In this document: positions 1 to 7,366 of the stretch, in pieces | Layout of the letters: the number at the start of each line of letters is the position of its first letter | Numbering within the stretch: the first letter of the stretch is position 1 | From: an uncultured Clostridia bacterium | GTDB taxonomy: Bacteria; Bacillota; Clostridia; HGM11514 | Assembly (NCBI GenBank): GCA_902478725.1 | Contig: CABSMD010000063.1 | Coordinates: forward strand, 1-11,343 | Direction: 5' to 3' | DNA length: 11,343 nucleotides | Position numbers and translations under genes: made by a program | Notes under the pieces: model-generated | The model's database searches: none | What the model was told of the DNA's origin: nothing | Seen by the model: the letters and a program-made list of their open reading frames with translations, nothing else

Positions 1-1239
1 CAGCGGCTCGACCCGGCGGAGACGATCCGGCTGCACGCCTACGAAGAGTGCGTGCGGGACAAACGGGCCTTCGGCGAGAATTTCACCATCATCGAGACCC
101 AGAGCAACCTGATGGAGCCGACGGCGACGCTCATCGAGGCCGTGGGCGACCGTTATGTGGTCGTCACGCCGCCCAACACGACACTCTCGACCGACGAGCT
201 GGACCACTCGTTCGACCTTCCCTACGAGCGCGCACCGCATCCGCGCTACAACGGCAAAGGGGATATTCCGGCGTGGGAGATGATCAAACACTCGGTCAAT
301 ATCCACCGGGGATGCTTCGGCGGCTGTTCGTTCTGTACCATATCGGCCCATCAGGGCAAGTTCATCAACTCGCGCAGCGAACGTTCCATCCTCGCAGAGG
401 TGGAGCGCGTGACCCGGATGCCGGACTTCAAAGGTTATCTGTCGGACGTGGGCGCCCCGTCGGCCAACATGTACCGCATGGGCGGACGCGACCGGGAATT
501 GTGCCGCAAATGCCGCCGCCCGTCGTGCCTGCATCCGAAGATGTGCCCCAATCTGGACAACGACCACCGCCCGCTGCTGGCGCTTTACGAAAAGATCCGG
601 GCGGTGAAAGGCGTCAAAAAGGCCTTTGTCGGCAGCGGCATCCGCTACGACCTGTTTGACGAGAGTCCCTATCTCGATACGGTCGTGAAATACCACACGT
701 CGGGACGACTGAAAGTCGCGCCCGAACACACCGAAGATGCCGTGCTGAAACTGATGCGCAAACCGCCGTTCGCGCTCTTCGAGCGGCTGACCGCCGATTT
801 CCAGCGCATCTGCCGCCGCGAAGGACTGCCCTACCAGCTGATTCCCTACTTCATCTCGTCGCACCCCGGCTGCACCGAACGCGACATGCGTTCGCTGTCG
901 GAGAAAGTCCTCGGCAAACTCCATTTCAACCTCGAACAGGTACAGGACCTCACCCCCACGCCGATGACACTTTCGTCGGTGATGTTCTACACCGGAGAGA
1001 ATCCCTATACGCACGAAAAGGTCTACGTCGCCCGCTCGCAGGAGGAGAAACGGCGGCAGAAATCGTATTTCTTCAATGAAAAGCCGACCGGAAACCCGAC
1101 GGTTCCGGAACGGCGCACAACCGCCAGACAAGAACGCGCCCCGAAGAATTATCGCCCGAACGGAGATCGGACGTCGGCCCCCCGACCGCGAAAAGGGGAA
1201 AATCCCCGTACAATACCGGGGATAAAGCGCAAAAGGTAA
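1..1239 (+). CDS. ygiQ: YgiQ family radical SAM protein (5' end outside window)
   Basis: The frame is open from base 1, so the true start lies upstream; the GTG at 52 is internal because the codons before it already fit the family (HAYEECVRDKRAF...NFTIIETQSN). The radical SAM cluster motif CxxxCxxC is visible as HRGCFGGCSFCTISAHQGKF, with the three cysteines encoded at 313, 325 and 334; these would bind a 4Fe-4S cluster and S-adenosylmethionine. The later block LIPYFISSHPGCTERDM and the ending VQDLTPTPMTLSSVMFYTG are typical of YgiQ (UPF0313). The biochemical role of the family is not established. After the conserved domain comes a tail of about 50 residues rich in Arg, Pro and Thr, ending IPGIKRKR, probably disordered. 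The gene is GC-rich (about 60%) and stands alone on the plus strand, so I read it as core genome flanking the glycan locus. Family call certain; exact function unknown. Confidence 0.95.
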   Translation, partial: QRLDPAETIRLHAYEECVRDKRAFGENFTIIETQSNLMEPTATLIEAVGDRYVVVTPPNTTLSTDELDHSFDLPYERAPHPRYNGKGDIPAWEMIKHSVNIHRGCFGGCSFCTISAHQGKFINSRSERSILAEVERVTRMPDFKGYLSDVGAPSANMYRMGGRDRELCRKCRRPSCLHPKMCPNLDNDHRPLLALYEKIRAVKGVKKAFVGSGIRYDLFDESPYLDTVVKYHTSGRLKVAPEHTEDAVLKLMRKPPFALFERLTADFQRICRREGLPYQLIPYFISSHPGCTERDMRSLSEKVLGKLHFNLEQVQDLTPTPMTLSSVMFYTGENPYTHEKVYVARSQEEKRRQKSYFFNEKPTGNPTVPERRTTARQERAPKNYRPNGDRTSAPRPRKGENPRTIPGIKRKR

Positions 1240-1326
1240 GTAATCCGCACGCCGCACGGCCTGCAGTCGGGCACCGACGTACTTCAAGCCTATTCATGCG
1301 GATTTTCAGCGCATTTCAGCGACGAG

Positions 1327-1353
1327 GAAAGCCGGAGCGTCGCTCCGGCTTTC
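1327..1353. terminator. Bidirectional intrinsic terminator between convergent genes
   Basis: A perfect inverted repeat, 13-base arms GAAAGCCGGAGCG and CGCTCCGGCTTTC around a single T; in RNA the innermost pairs would open to give a small loop. The core is GC-rich and each arm ends in a short T-containing run on its own strand (CTTTCTTC on plus, CTTTCCTC on minus). It lies 87 bases after the ygiQ stop and 16 bases after the stop of the small minus-strand gene, so it can end transcription from both sides. The T tracts are short and interrupted, so its efficiency is uncertain. Confidence 0.8.
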
Positions 1354-1369
1354 TTCATACTATTCGGTG

Positions 1370-1528
1370 TTATTTTACGCCCCACTTATCGCCAACGCGT
1401 TTCAGCAGGCGGGAGATGCGGCTCACCTCTTTGTCATCGTCCCCCGTCACCGGAGTCCGGCGTATCAGCCACCACAAAAGCATATAAAACAAGACGAGAA
1501 AGACCGACCAGACAACTACATATATCAT
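1370..1528 (-). CDS. Small single-pass membrane protein, 52 aa, function unknown
   Basis: ATG at 1528, TAA at 1370. The protein starts MIYVVVWSVFLVLFYMLLWW, a strongly hydrophobic segment (about residues 2-22) closed by IRR, which predicts one membrane helix with the C-terminus in the cytoplasm. Then come an acidic patch (GDDDKE, about 29-34) and a basic amphipathic stretch (SRISRLLKRVGDKW, about 36-49). I recognise no family. Support that it is real: the protein-like layout, a purine-rich GAGAG just before the ATG, its position 38 bases after the nucleotidyltransferase gene on the same strand, and the terminator immediately after its stop. It would be the last gene of the operon, or a separate core gene from before the locus was inserted; its higher GC, like ygiQ, allows the second reading. 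Short length keeps confidence moderate. Confidence 0.6.
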   Translation of the reverse strand: MIYVVVWSVFLVLFYMLLWWLIRRTPVTGDDDKEVSRISRLLKRVGDKWGVK

Positions 1529-1566
1529 ATCTCTCTATTTTCAGGACAATCCGGATAAACAGCGGC

Positions 1567-2643
1567 TCATTTCAATTCCGGTGAAGCATCGAACAAGAGA
1601 CCGAACACCGATCGCGCCATCTCCCCGAAAAGACTGCGCCCGTAAAGCTGTCTGTATTTCCAGCGTGACGAAAGCATGTTGCAAACCAGCTTCGACCGTC
1701 TCTTGTAAACGGGTAATCCGCTGACATGCCGCTTATTTGCCAGCACATCGGCCAGCACTCGATCCGTGCAGCGGCGGTCAAACGACACCCCCGGATTCGT
1801 CAGAGAGACGCCCCACACATCCACGGCTATGGCATTCATGGTATCCGCAAACCGGGAGAAACCCAGATCGCCGCAGACCCTGTAAAAATAATTCCAGTCT
1901 ATTGCGTTCTGCTCCTTCCCGACAAACAAAGCCCAGTCGAGCAGATGCCGCAGGGTGATCCCCTCGATCAGGAAGTGAAAAAATCCATGATAGGTAATAT
2001 ACAATGCATTGACCGTCGGAGACAATGTATGGAATCCGTCCTCTCCGAACGGCACGAAGTCTCCGCCTTTTACGGCGTCCTGAAAGATTCGCTCCAACCG
2101 CCTGATATCGCTCTTACCTTTGAAAGAGGTCAAATAACGATGGTTTTCGAACATGACGCCGTTCGAGCAGATATGGTTGTGCTTATAATCCAGCCCGGAA
2201 ACCTTCATTCCCCGGCATCGGGCGATCTCGTTCCCCTTCTCGAACCCTTCGGGCAGAAGGATGTCGATATCCCCGCATTCGCGCTGCAAAGGGGAAGGAT
2301 AATAACGGGACAATCCGATCCCTTTGAGCAGGATCAGCCGACAGCCCGCAGCGGTACAAAGGGCCGCAAAACGGGCTGCTTCCCGCACTTGTCTCTTCGA
2401 ACGCGAGACGATCCGTTCCGCCCCGTACGCCCACTGCAACCTCAATCCCCGGTCCGGCAGCAAATCCGGAGACAACCGCCGGACGCTCTCCCACGCCACG
2501 GCCAGCACCCCCTGCTGCGTCGCCTGCCCATATACCCGGCTCCATTCCGGATCGGACAACGCTTTATCGAGAGCCGGTTCCTGCATATTTACCGCCGCGG
2601 CAAGCAACCGCAGCAACACCCGGTCGGCAGGATTTAGCGTCAT
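1567..2643 (-). CDS. Nucleotidyltransferase family protein (NTP_transf_5 type)
   Basis: The 358-residue product carries the signature of the NTP_transf_5 nucleotidyltransferase fold: an LLKG motif at about residues 105-108 followed by GDIDILLP, in which Asp125 and Asp127 form the expected metal-binding pair. The N-terminal 100 residues are helical and rich in Ala, Leu and Arg, as is usual before this domain; the C-terminal half (HGFFHFLIEGITLRHLLDW, about 220-240) also matches the family. Members are frequent in capsule, O-antigen and exopolysaccharide loci, but their substrate is not established. The start ATG at 2643 lies 33 bases after the upstream glycosyltransferase stop, so cotranscription is likely. 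A long open frame on the opposite strand across the same region lacks recognisable domains and is a shadow of GC-rich codons. Family confident; function unknown. Confidence 0.85.
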   Translation of the reverse strand: MTLNPADRVLLRLLAAAVNMQEPALDKALSDPEWSRVYGQATQQGVLAVAWESVRRLSPDLLPDRGLRLQWAYGAERIVSRSKRQVREAARFAALCTAAGCRLILLKGIGLSRYYPSPLQRECGDIDILLPEGFEKGNEIARCRGMKVSGLDYKHNHICSNGVMFENHRYLTSFKGKSDIRRLERIFQDAVKGGDFVPFGEDGFHTLSPTVNALYITYHGFFHFLIEGITLRHLLDWALFVGKEQNAIDWNYFYRVCGDLGFSRFADTMNAIAVDVWGVSLTNPGVSFDRRCTDRVLADVLANKRHVSGLPVYKRRSKLVCNMLSSRWKYRQLYGRSLFGEMARSVFGLLFDASPELK

Positions 2644-2676
2644 AGGAAATCATGGATTGCTCCCGGCAACGGGAAT

Positions 2677-3750
2677 TCAGTAAATCGCTTCATACTGACC
2701 GACAACTTTGCGCCACGTGTAACATTCATTAGCCAGCCGTTCCATACTGCCGGAAGTATCCTCCCGGCTTTCGGAAGCAAGAGCGGCCAGTTCCTCCGGA
2801 GTGCTCCAATAACAGGCTTTATGACCGGTCGTCTCCCGATTGTAACCCACATCGAACGCCAGAATCGGAGCGCCGCAGGACATGGCCTCCACAAGCGACG
2901 GGTTGGTTCCGCCGGCGCTATGTCCGTGAATATAAAACAGGCATTGTTTCCGCAGCACGAAGAGTTGTTCCTTGTCATAGACCGGATCGACAATATGGAT
3001 ATTGCAGAACCGGCCATATTCTGCTTTCAACTCCCGGCCGTAGGCACTCAGATTCCAATTACCGATAAATACGAGCGGGATATTCGTTTTAGAGAACGCC
3101 TCCAGAATCAGATGACAATTGTTTTCCGGTTCGATCCGGCAGATTGTACAGGCGTATGCTTTCGCCCCGACTCCGAAGAAAGCGAGGATTTCGCGCTGAC
3201 GGGGAAGATCGACCGGGATCACGGCATGATCCCCGCCGTAGGCGATCAGAACCGACGGCTTACGGTAAGTCTCCGTGACATAGTCGCGGATCACCTTATT
3301 GTCCGCAACCACGACATCGGCAAACTTGACGGCGATCCGCTCCGACAAACGGAGAAACTTGCGGGCCCATTTGCCCCACTTGTCCCGCCTGTGCTCCAAG
3401 CCGTCGATATTGACGACGATCCTCTTGCGGAACAGCAACCGATACAACGGCAAAAACAGACACCCGGAAACGCCCAGAATGAGCACGACGTCGTACCCCC
3501 GGCCGACAGTCCGGATCAACGACCAGATATCATACGGAATACTTTGCATACCGTTTGCATGCAACGGCACGTATTCGAGCCGGGCGTTTTTATACGTTTT
3601 CAGTCGGGTCGGATAAGCCTTGCCGCTGCAAAAAACAGTATAATCCACATCTTCGGAACAACACTCTCCGATGAGGTTTTCCACAAGGGTTTCAAAACCT
3701 CCGTATTTCGCCGGAACGCCGACGGTTCCGATAACTGCGACCTTCTTCAT
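2677..3750 (-). CDS. DUF1972-type glycosyltransferase (rhamnosyltransferase-like, GT4/GT-B)
   Basis: This 357-residue protein begins MKKVAVIGTVGVPAKYGGFE, the hallmark start of the DUF1972 glycosyltransferase domain, with GGFETLVENL forming the glycine-rich acceptor-side loop. Further family marks are NIDGLEHRRDKW (about 114-125), YGGD (171-174) and GHSAGGTNPSLVEAMSCGAP (277-296), the last holding the nucleotide-sugar-binding glutamate region of GT-B enzymes. Relatives include streptococcal Cps2T/WchF-type rhamnosyltransferases, which add rhamnose to lipid-linked capsule precursors at the inner face of the membrane; whether this one uses dTDP-rhamnose cannot be read from the sequence. No signal peptide or membrane helix is evident, as expected for a peripheral cytoplasmic enzyme. 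Its ATG falls one base after the stop of the upstream GT4 gene (TAATATG), so the two are probably translationally coupled. The length is near the family's usual size. Confidence 0.9.
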   Translation of the reverse strand: MKKVAVIGTVGVPAKYGGFETLVENLIGECCSEDVDYTVFCSGKAYPTRLKTYKNARLEYVPLHANGMQSIPYDIWSLIRTVGRGYDVVLILGVSGCLFLPLYRLLFRKRIVVNIDGLEHRRDKWGKWARKFLRLSERIAVKFADVVVADNKVIRDYVTETYRKPSVLIAYGGDHAVIPVDLPRQREILAFFGVGAKAYACTICRIEPENNCHLILEAFSKTNIPLVFIGNWNLSAYGRELKAEYGRFCNIHIVDPVYDKEQLFVLRKQCLFYIHGHSAGGTNPSLVEAMSCGAPILAFDVGYNRETTGHKACYWSTPEELAALASESREDTSGSMERLANECYTWRKVVGQYEAIY

Positions 3751-3751
3751 A

Positions 3752-4852
3752 TTACCGTTTTATCCAAATAGCGAATTGCTTTTTAAAAGCTTCTATTTCA
3801 CTTCGGTTGGTATACCGAAAATAATCCTTGTCTGTAAAATAATCCGCAGAGGAATGCAGCCCGATAACCGAAGCGAGCGTTTCGGCATATGCCGGGACAT
3901 CCTTGCCGGACAAGATGCCGAAGCTGGGAAATTCGGTCAGCATTCTCCTGAAATAAGGCACGTCGCTCGCAAGGATCGGTTTACGAAAATAGAACGCCAT
4001 TTCGAGAATTCCGCTCTGTGATGTTTTGCGATACGGCAGCGCCACATAATCGGTATGTTCATAAAGATATACCAATTCATCGTCCTCGATATGTCTGAGG
4101 ACAATCTTAAAAGCGGCCTTGTCCGACGGCTGCACCCGATGTACCGTCCCATCGAAATCCTTCCCTGCAATAATTACGTTCGCTTTGCAGCGAAGTTCCG
4201 GCTCCAAACTATTCACTGCCGATATAAGGATATCGATTCCCTTGTCATAGGTTATATTCCCGAAAAACAAGATATTCACTTTGTCTTCCGCAATTGCGGA
4301 AACAATATCCGCCCCCAGACGGCGAATGTCGTAATTCTTCGAAAAACAATATTTGAAATGAGGTACGAACAGCCGGTTACCCCGATAGCCGTATTCCTCC
4401 AGCAGATCGTTCGTCCGTTGGGAATGAACGATGACCGTCGCAAATCGTTCGGAGTATACCTTTCGGAAGCATCGTTTCAACCCGGCATTGTCATCCGCAT
4501 TTTGCGCAATCGCTTCATGGATATCGATTATGCTTTTCTTTGCGAGGGAAACGATATACATGAACGGCAAGTCGATGGAGTTACCGTAAGCCAGATAAAC
4601 GAAGCAGGCTTTTTTGTTTCGCAGGACAAAGCAGAACAACATCAGGTAGTTCCGCAACAGACAACATATTTTGCGCAGCCTGTTTCCCTTGTACTGGTGT
4701 AAAAAAAAGGGCCTGCCATCGTTTTCACCGGCATAATTCGACAGTACGGAAACATCCAGTCCCGGAACTGCAGACAAAACCCGGCAAAAAGCGTCGTTGT
4801 AATAATGCATTCCGCAATGCATTCCGATGTAATCGACAAGATATACCTTCAT
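3752..4852 (-). CDS. Glycosyltransferase family 4 protein (GT-B)
   Basis: 366 residues with a two-domain GT-B layout. The N-terminal half is divergent: it opens MKVYLVDYIGMHCGMHYYND and contains a hydrophobic stretch (about 67-78) and a second one (97-110), which may help it sit on the membrane. The linker and C-terminal domain are clearer: ILFFGNITYDKGIDILISA (194-212) is the usual GT4 'fold plus YDKG' segment, and LPYRKTSQSGILEMAFYFRK (272-291) is the conserved block with the donor-binding glutamate (Glu284). It probably transfers one sugar of the repeat unit to the lipid-linked acceptor in the cytoplasm; donor and linkage cannot be predicted. It starts 9 bases after the stop of the membrane acyltransferase and ends one base before the next glycosyltransferase. 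A T8 run (A8 on plus, near 4702-4709) lies within the gene, but the frame is intact. Confidence 0.88.
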   Translation of the reverse strand: MKVYLVDYIGMHCGMHYYNDAFCRVLSAVPGLDVSVLSNYAGENDGRPFFLHQYKGNRLRKICCLLRNYLMLFCFVLRNKKACFVYLAYGNSIDLPFMYIVSLAKKSIIDIHEAIAQNADDNAGLKRCFRKVYSERFATVIVHSQRTNDLLEEYGYRGNRLFVPHFKYCFSKNYDIRRLGADIVSAIAEDKVNILFFGNITYDKGIDILISAVNSLEPELRCKANVIIAGKDFDGTVHRVQPSDKAAFKIVLRHIEDDELVYLYEHTDYVALPYRKTSQSGILEMAFYFRKPILASDVPYFRRMLTEFPSFGILSGKDVPAYAETLASVIGLHSSADYFTDKDYFRYTNRSEIEAFKKQFAIWIKR

Positions 4853-4861
4853 GATACATTT

Positions 4862-5842
4862 TTATAATCCGATGAGCATATTCAAATACTTATTGTCAAT
4901 GCGTTGGATTACCTTCGAGACAAGAACTGGGATATAAATCCCGGACAGGACGCACAATACATAAAAATACGGATACGTTCCCTGCATCCCCAGTTTATTA
5001 TATATCATTTTTATTCCGATCTGAATAAAAATTCCGAGTAAAAAAATCTGGTACGTATAATTGCGGAACGACACGAATACGTTATTCGACAAATTCCGGT
5101 CGAATTTACCGGCCAATCCCCAACATAACAGGCAACCGGACAATGATATAACCAGCGTTACGACATCCTCTTCAACCCCGTCTGCCCCAAACAACGCAAC
5201 ATACAGGATCAGGCAGATTGCGATGCAGCACGGCCGTTTTATCGCCGTCTCAAAACAGTTATTGGCAGCAATCAATAGCCCTAGAAAAAAGAATATGAAA
5301 AAATGGACGGCACGGTTGAATGCAAATACTCCGCTCATATCGCCCACGGGAATAAAGAACAAACCGGCAGCGCAGCACAAACAAAGCAAGGACAACCAAT
5401 TGTTTTTCAATATTCTCCTATACACTTCCAACAAGGAAAAGTAAAGCAGGACAACTGCCACGAACCACATCTCTTGCAACGGGCCCTCGAATGGCCGAAC
5501 AAAGGCACTGACAAAGGATTTCAACGATAAGGTGACCGGCCTCTCGACTCCCCCGACATATACTTTGAGAAAAAATGCGAATACCGTAAAAAATAGATAC
5601 GGAATGCCGAGCCTCTTGAATTTATCGGTCAATGTCTTTCTATACGACGCCCCTTTGTCGATGCGGGTAATGTAAAACAGATAGCCGGATATCATAATGA
5701 ACAACGGCATATGAAAAGAATAGGCTACCTTCTTGAGAAACAACGCACATTCATGACAATCAGCATCGAAAGAAGAGGCGAAAGCCGTAACAGAGAGCGG
5801 GGAATGACCGATAACTACCCATAACATGGCCCAGCCTTGCAA
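4862..5842 (-). CDS. Acyltransferase family 3 membrane protein, probably phase-variable O-acyltransferase
   Basis: The 326-residue frame shown begins at a TTG; no in-frame ATG exists between it and the upstream TGA at 5891-5893 except the codon six residues inside the protein. The product is a polytopic membrane protein, about ten helices, of the acyltransferase 3 type (OatA/WecH-like). It opens QGWAMLWVVIGHS with the conserved catalytic-type His13, then PLFIMISGYLFYIT, as in the family. Such enzymes acetylate or otherwise acylate sugars using a cytoplasmic acyl donor. Family members normally have some 10-15 residues before this histidine block. They are encoded upstream here (RKKITWLLLL) but are cut off from the nearest ATG (5886) by a nine-C run that puts the ATG one base out of frame. 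With ten or seven C's the protein would start MISPP...RKKITW and be about 340 residues. In the state given, expression is probably off or weak. A sequencing error in the homopolymer is the main alternative. Confidence 0.85.
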   Translation of the reverse strand: MQGWAMLWVVIGHSPLSVTAFASSFDADCHECALFLKKVAYSFHMPLFIMISGYLFYITRIDKGASYRKTLTDKFKRLGIPYLFFTVFAFFLKVYVGGVERPVTLSLKSFVSAFVRPFEGPLQEMWFVAVVLLYFSLLEVYRRILKNNWLSLLCLCCAAGLFFIPVGDMSGVFAFNRAVHFFIFFFLGLLIAANNCFETAIKRPCCIAICLILYVALFGADGVEEDVVTLVISLSGCLLCWGLAGKFDRNLSNNVFVSFRNYTYQIFLLGIFIQIGIKMIYNKLGMQGTYPYFYVLCVLSGIYIPVLVSKVIQRIDNKYLNMLIGL

Positions 5843-5870
5843 TAACAGCAGCCATGTAATCTTTTTCCGA

Positions 5871-5879
5871 GGGGGGGGG
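5871..5879 (-). repeat. Nine-base homopolymer (C9 on coding strand), putative phase-variation tract
   Basis: Nine consecutive G on the plus strand, C on the coding strand, in a region otherwise roughly 40% GC or less. It sits five bases into the reading from the ATG at 5884-5886 and before the acyltransferase body. With nine C's, translation from that ATG gives 23 codons and stops at TAG (5815-5817); adding one base or removing two joins the ATG to the acyltransferase frame. Slipped-strand mispairing at poly-C/G tracts of this length is a known ON/OFF switch for surface-glycan genes in several bacteria. Confidence 0.7.
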
Positions 5880-5952
5880 AGATCATAAAATCAGAAATTT
5901 CTATATTCAATTAAACAGGGATTGTATCCACAAACTTTTTACAACACAAAAA

Positions 5953-6465
5953 TCACTTCGGTTTGAAAGCATTCGTATCGACAGGTATTTCCGACTCGTC
6001 TTGATATCTATTACAGATAAACCGGACCGGAACGCCAGCCCAAACCTGATAGGGAGGAATGTCCTTGTTCACCACAGAACCCGCCCCGATAACAGCACCG
6101 TCACCGATTGTCACCGGTTTTGTGAATATGGCATTGCTTCCGATATATACATTCCGCCCAATATGAATTTCACCCCGGTAATAGGCATGCTCTTTCAAAT
6201 TCCGGACATCATAATAATGAGAAAGCAGAATACATCCATCCGTAATTGTCGTCCCCTTACCGATAAAAATATCTTCTGGATGAATCGTATCAATAGAAAC
6301 CCGACCGATCCGAACTACACCTTTTTCAATAGAAACGCCTAAAAGCTTATATATCTTCGCACGAAAAAAGCCGGTCATGGGAAAAATCCCGCAAAATCTA
6401 AAACAGAATATTTTTATATACCGACTGAGTCTGGAATTATAATCCGCCCTTTTATAGTTTTCCAT
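5953..6465 (-). CDS. Hexapeptide-repeat (left-handed beta-helix) acetyltransferase, WcaF/WbbJ-like
   Basis: 170 residues. The N-terminal 45 residues are helical and basic (FRAKIYKLLG), followed by hexapeptide repeats from about 52 to 135: VRIGRVSIDTI, IFIGKGTTITDGCILLSH, IHIGRNVYIGSNAIF, VTIGDGAVIGAGSVVNKDIP, then the closing WAGVPVRFI that marks the end of LbH acetyltransferases. His83 in the LLSHYYD segment sits where the catalytic histidine of maltose- and colanic-acid-type O-acetyltransferases is found. It would transfer acetyl from acetyl-CoA to a sugar hydroxyl or amine in the cytoplasm; the acceptor is unknown. The start at 6465 is 7 bases after the GT2 stop. It is the second acyl-modifying enzyme in the locus, next to the membrane acyltransferase. 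Downstream is a gap of 66 bases before that gene's ATG, AT-rich, in which I see no firm promoter. Confidence 0.9.
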   Translation of the reverse strand: MENYKRADYNSRLSRYIKIFCFRFCGIFPMTGFFRAKIYKLLGVSIEKGVVRIGRVSIDTIHPEDIFIGKGTTITDGCILLSHYYDVRNLKEHAYYRGEIHIGRNVYIGSNAIFTKPVTIGDGAVIGAGSVVNKDIPPYQVWAGVPVRFICNRYQDESEIPVDTNAFKPK

Positions 6466-6472
6466 ACCGACA

Positions 6473-7366
6473 CTACCTATTAGTAAACAATAAAACTCTC
6501 AATAATCTCTTCTGCTGATCCGGGGTATCTTTTCGCATTAACAGGATCGGAAGCCATAACACGGCATTGCATAATCTATAAGACCAGAAAACGAAATAAT
6601 TATAATGCTTCCGGATGTATAGCAACTTACTGCGGAAAATATTCTCAATGCGATTGAAAGACCACAACTTTGTATTCGACGGATCACTTCCGCCTTCGAG
6701 ATGTATTATCTCTGGCCCGTTTATGAGAAGCCTTTCATATCCGGCTTTCGACATCCGAAATTGCCAGTCTACCTCCTCGCAATACATGAAGAATACAGGA
6801 TCAAAAGTCCCCAATTCGTCACAAACCATTCGGGGAACGAACAAATCCGCTCCGGTGATATAATCAACGGGGGTAGGCTGTTGTACCGATGCCGGACAGA
6901 GATGGTTGCGTTTTTTCAGAAACCGTAAATACTTACCCAACACTTCTGCGATCTCACCCCTCGGCGTTATAAACCGACCATATGAATGTATGTTTTTTTG
7001 ATTTTGGTCTTTCAAAACAGCTCCTACAGCGCCGATTTTCCGATCCGGATTCTTTTCGCAGAAATCGAAGAACAGCTTCACTGCGTTATTAAGCAAAATA
7101 GTATCCGAATTCAAGAAAAACAAATATCGCCCTTTAGCTTCCCGGATTCCGAGGTTATTCGCCCTGCCGAACCCCAGATTTCGGTCGCTGTAAATATACT
7201 TTATGCGCTTATCCTGCGCAAAAACCTCTTTGCTGCCATCCGTCGATGCATTGTCCACCAATATGATCTCGTATTCGACAGTCGAGGTTTGCGCAATAAT
7301 GCTTTCAATGCAGTCCGAAGTCAATCCCAGCGTATTGTAGTTAACTATGATAACGGATACGTCCAT
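6473..7366 (-). CDS. Glycosyltransferase family 2 protein (rhamnosyltransferase-like, GT-A)
   Basis: 297 residues with a clear GT-A domain. MDVSVIIVNYNTLGLTSDCI starts the first strand; LVDNASTDGS (36-45) binds the nucleotide; LGFGRANNLGIREAKGRYLF (64-83) is typical of the WcaA/rhamnosyltransferase-like subgroup; LNSDT (85-89) supplies the metal-binding DXD-like element with Asp88; TGADLFVPR (171-179) and FFMYCEEVDWQFR (192-204) hold the acceptor site and the acidic catalytic-base region. The C-terminal 50 residues are hydrophobic and basic (YNYFVFWSYRLCNAVLWLPI), a likely membrane-association segment. It probably adds a sugar, perhaps rhamnose, to the lipid-linked repeat unit. Its ATG follows directly on the polymerase TAA with no gap, suggesting coupled translation. 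Confidence 0.92.
   Translation of the reverse strand: MDVSVIIVNYNTLGLTSDCIESIIAQTSTVEYEIILVDNASTDGSKEVFAQDKRIKYIYSDRNLGFGRANNLGIREAKGRYLFFLNSDTILLNNAVKLFFDFCEKNPDRKIGAVGAVLKDQNQKNIHSYGRFITPRGEIAEVLGKYLRFLKKRNHLCPASVQQPTPVDYITGADLFVPRMVCDELGTFDPVFFMYCEEVDWQFRMSKAGYERLLINGPEIIHLEGGSDPSNTKLWSFNRIENIFRSKLLYIRKHYNYFVFWSYRLCNAVLWLPILLMRKDTPDQQKRLLRVLLFTNR

Noticed and set aside
1296..1558. Short plus-strand open frames after ygiQ
   Set aside because: They overlap the terminator hairpin and the small minus-strand membrane protein, and their translations look like low-complexity noise.
1726..3771. Long open frames on the plus strand (about 300 codons each at 1726-2637 and 2821-3771)
   Set aside because: They lie opposite genes with clear domains (nucleotidyltransferase, DUF1972 transferase), contain no recognisable motif and have no gene-like spacing; GC-rich codons on the real strand leave the antisense frame open.
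5887..5952. Possible promoter upstream of the membrane acyltransferase
   Set aside because: TTTG elements are present, but no convincing pair with the Bacteroidales TTTG / TAnnTTTG spacing; AT-rich sequence alone is not enough.
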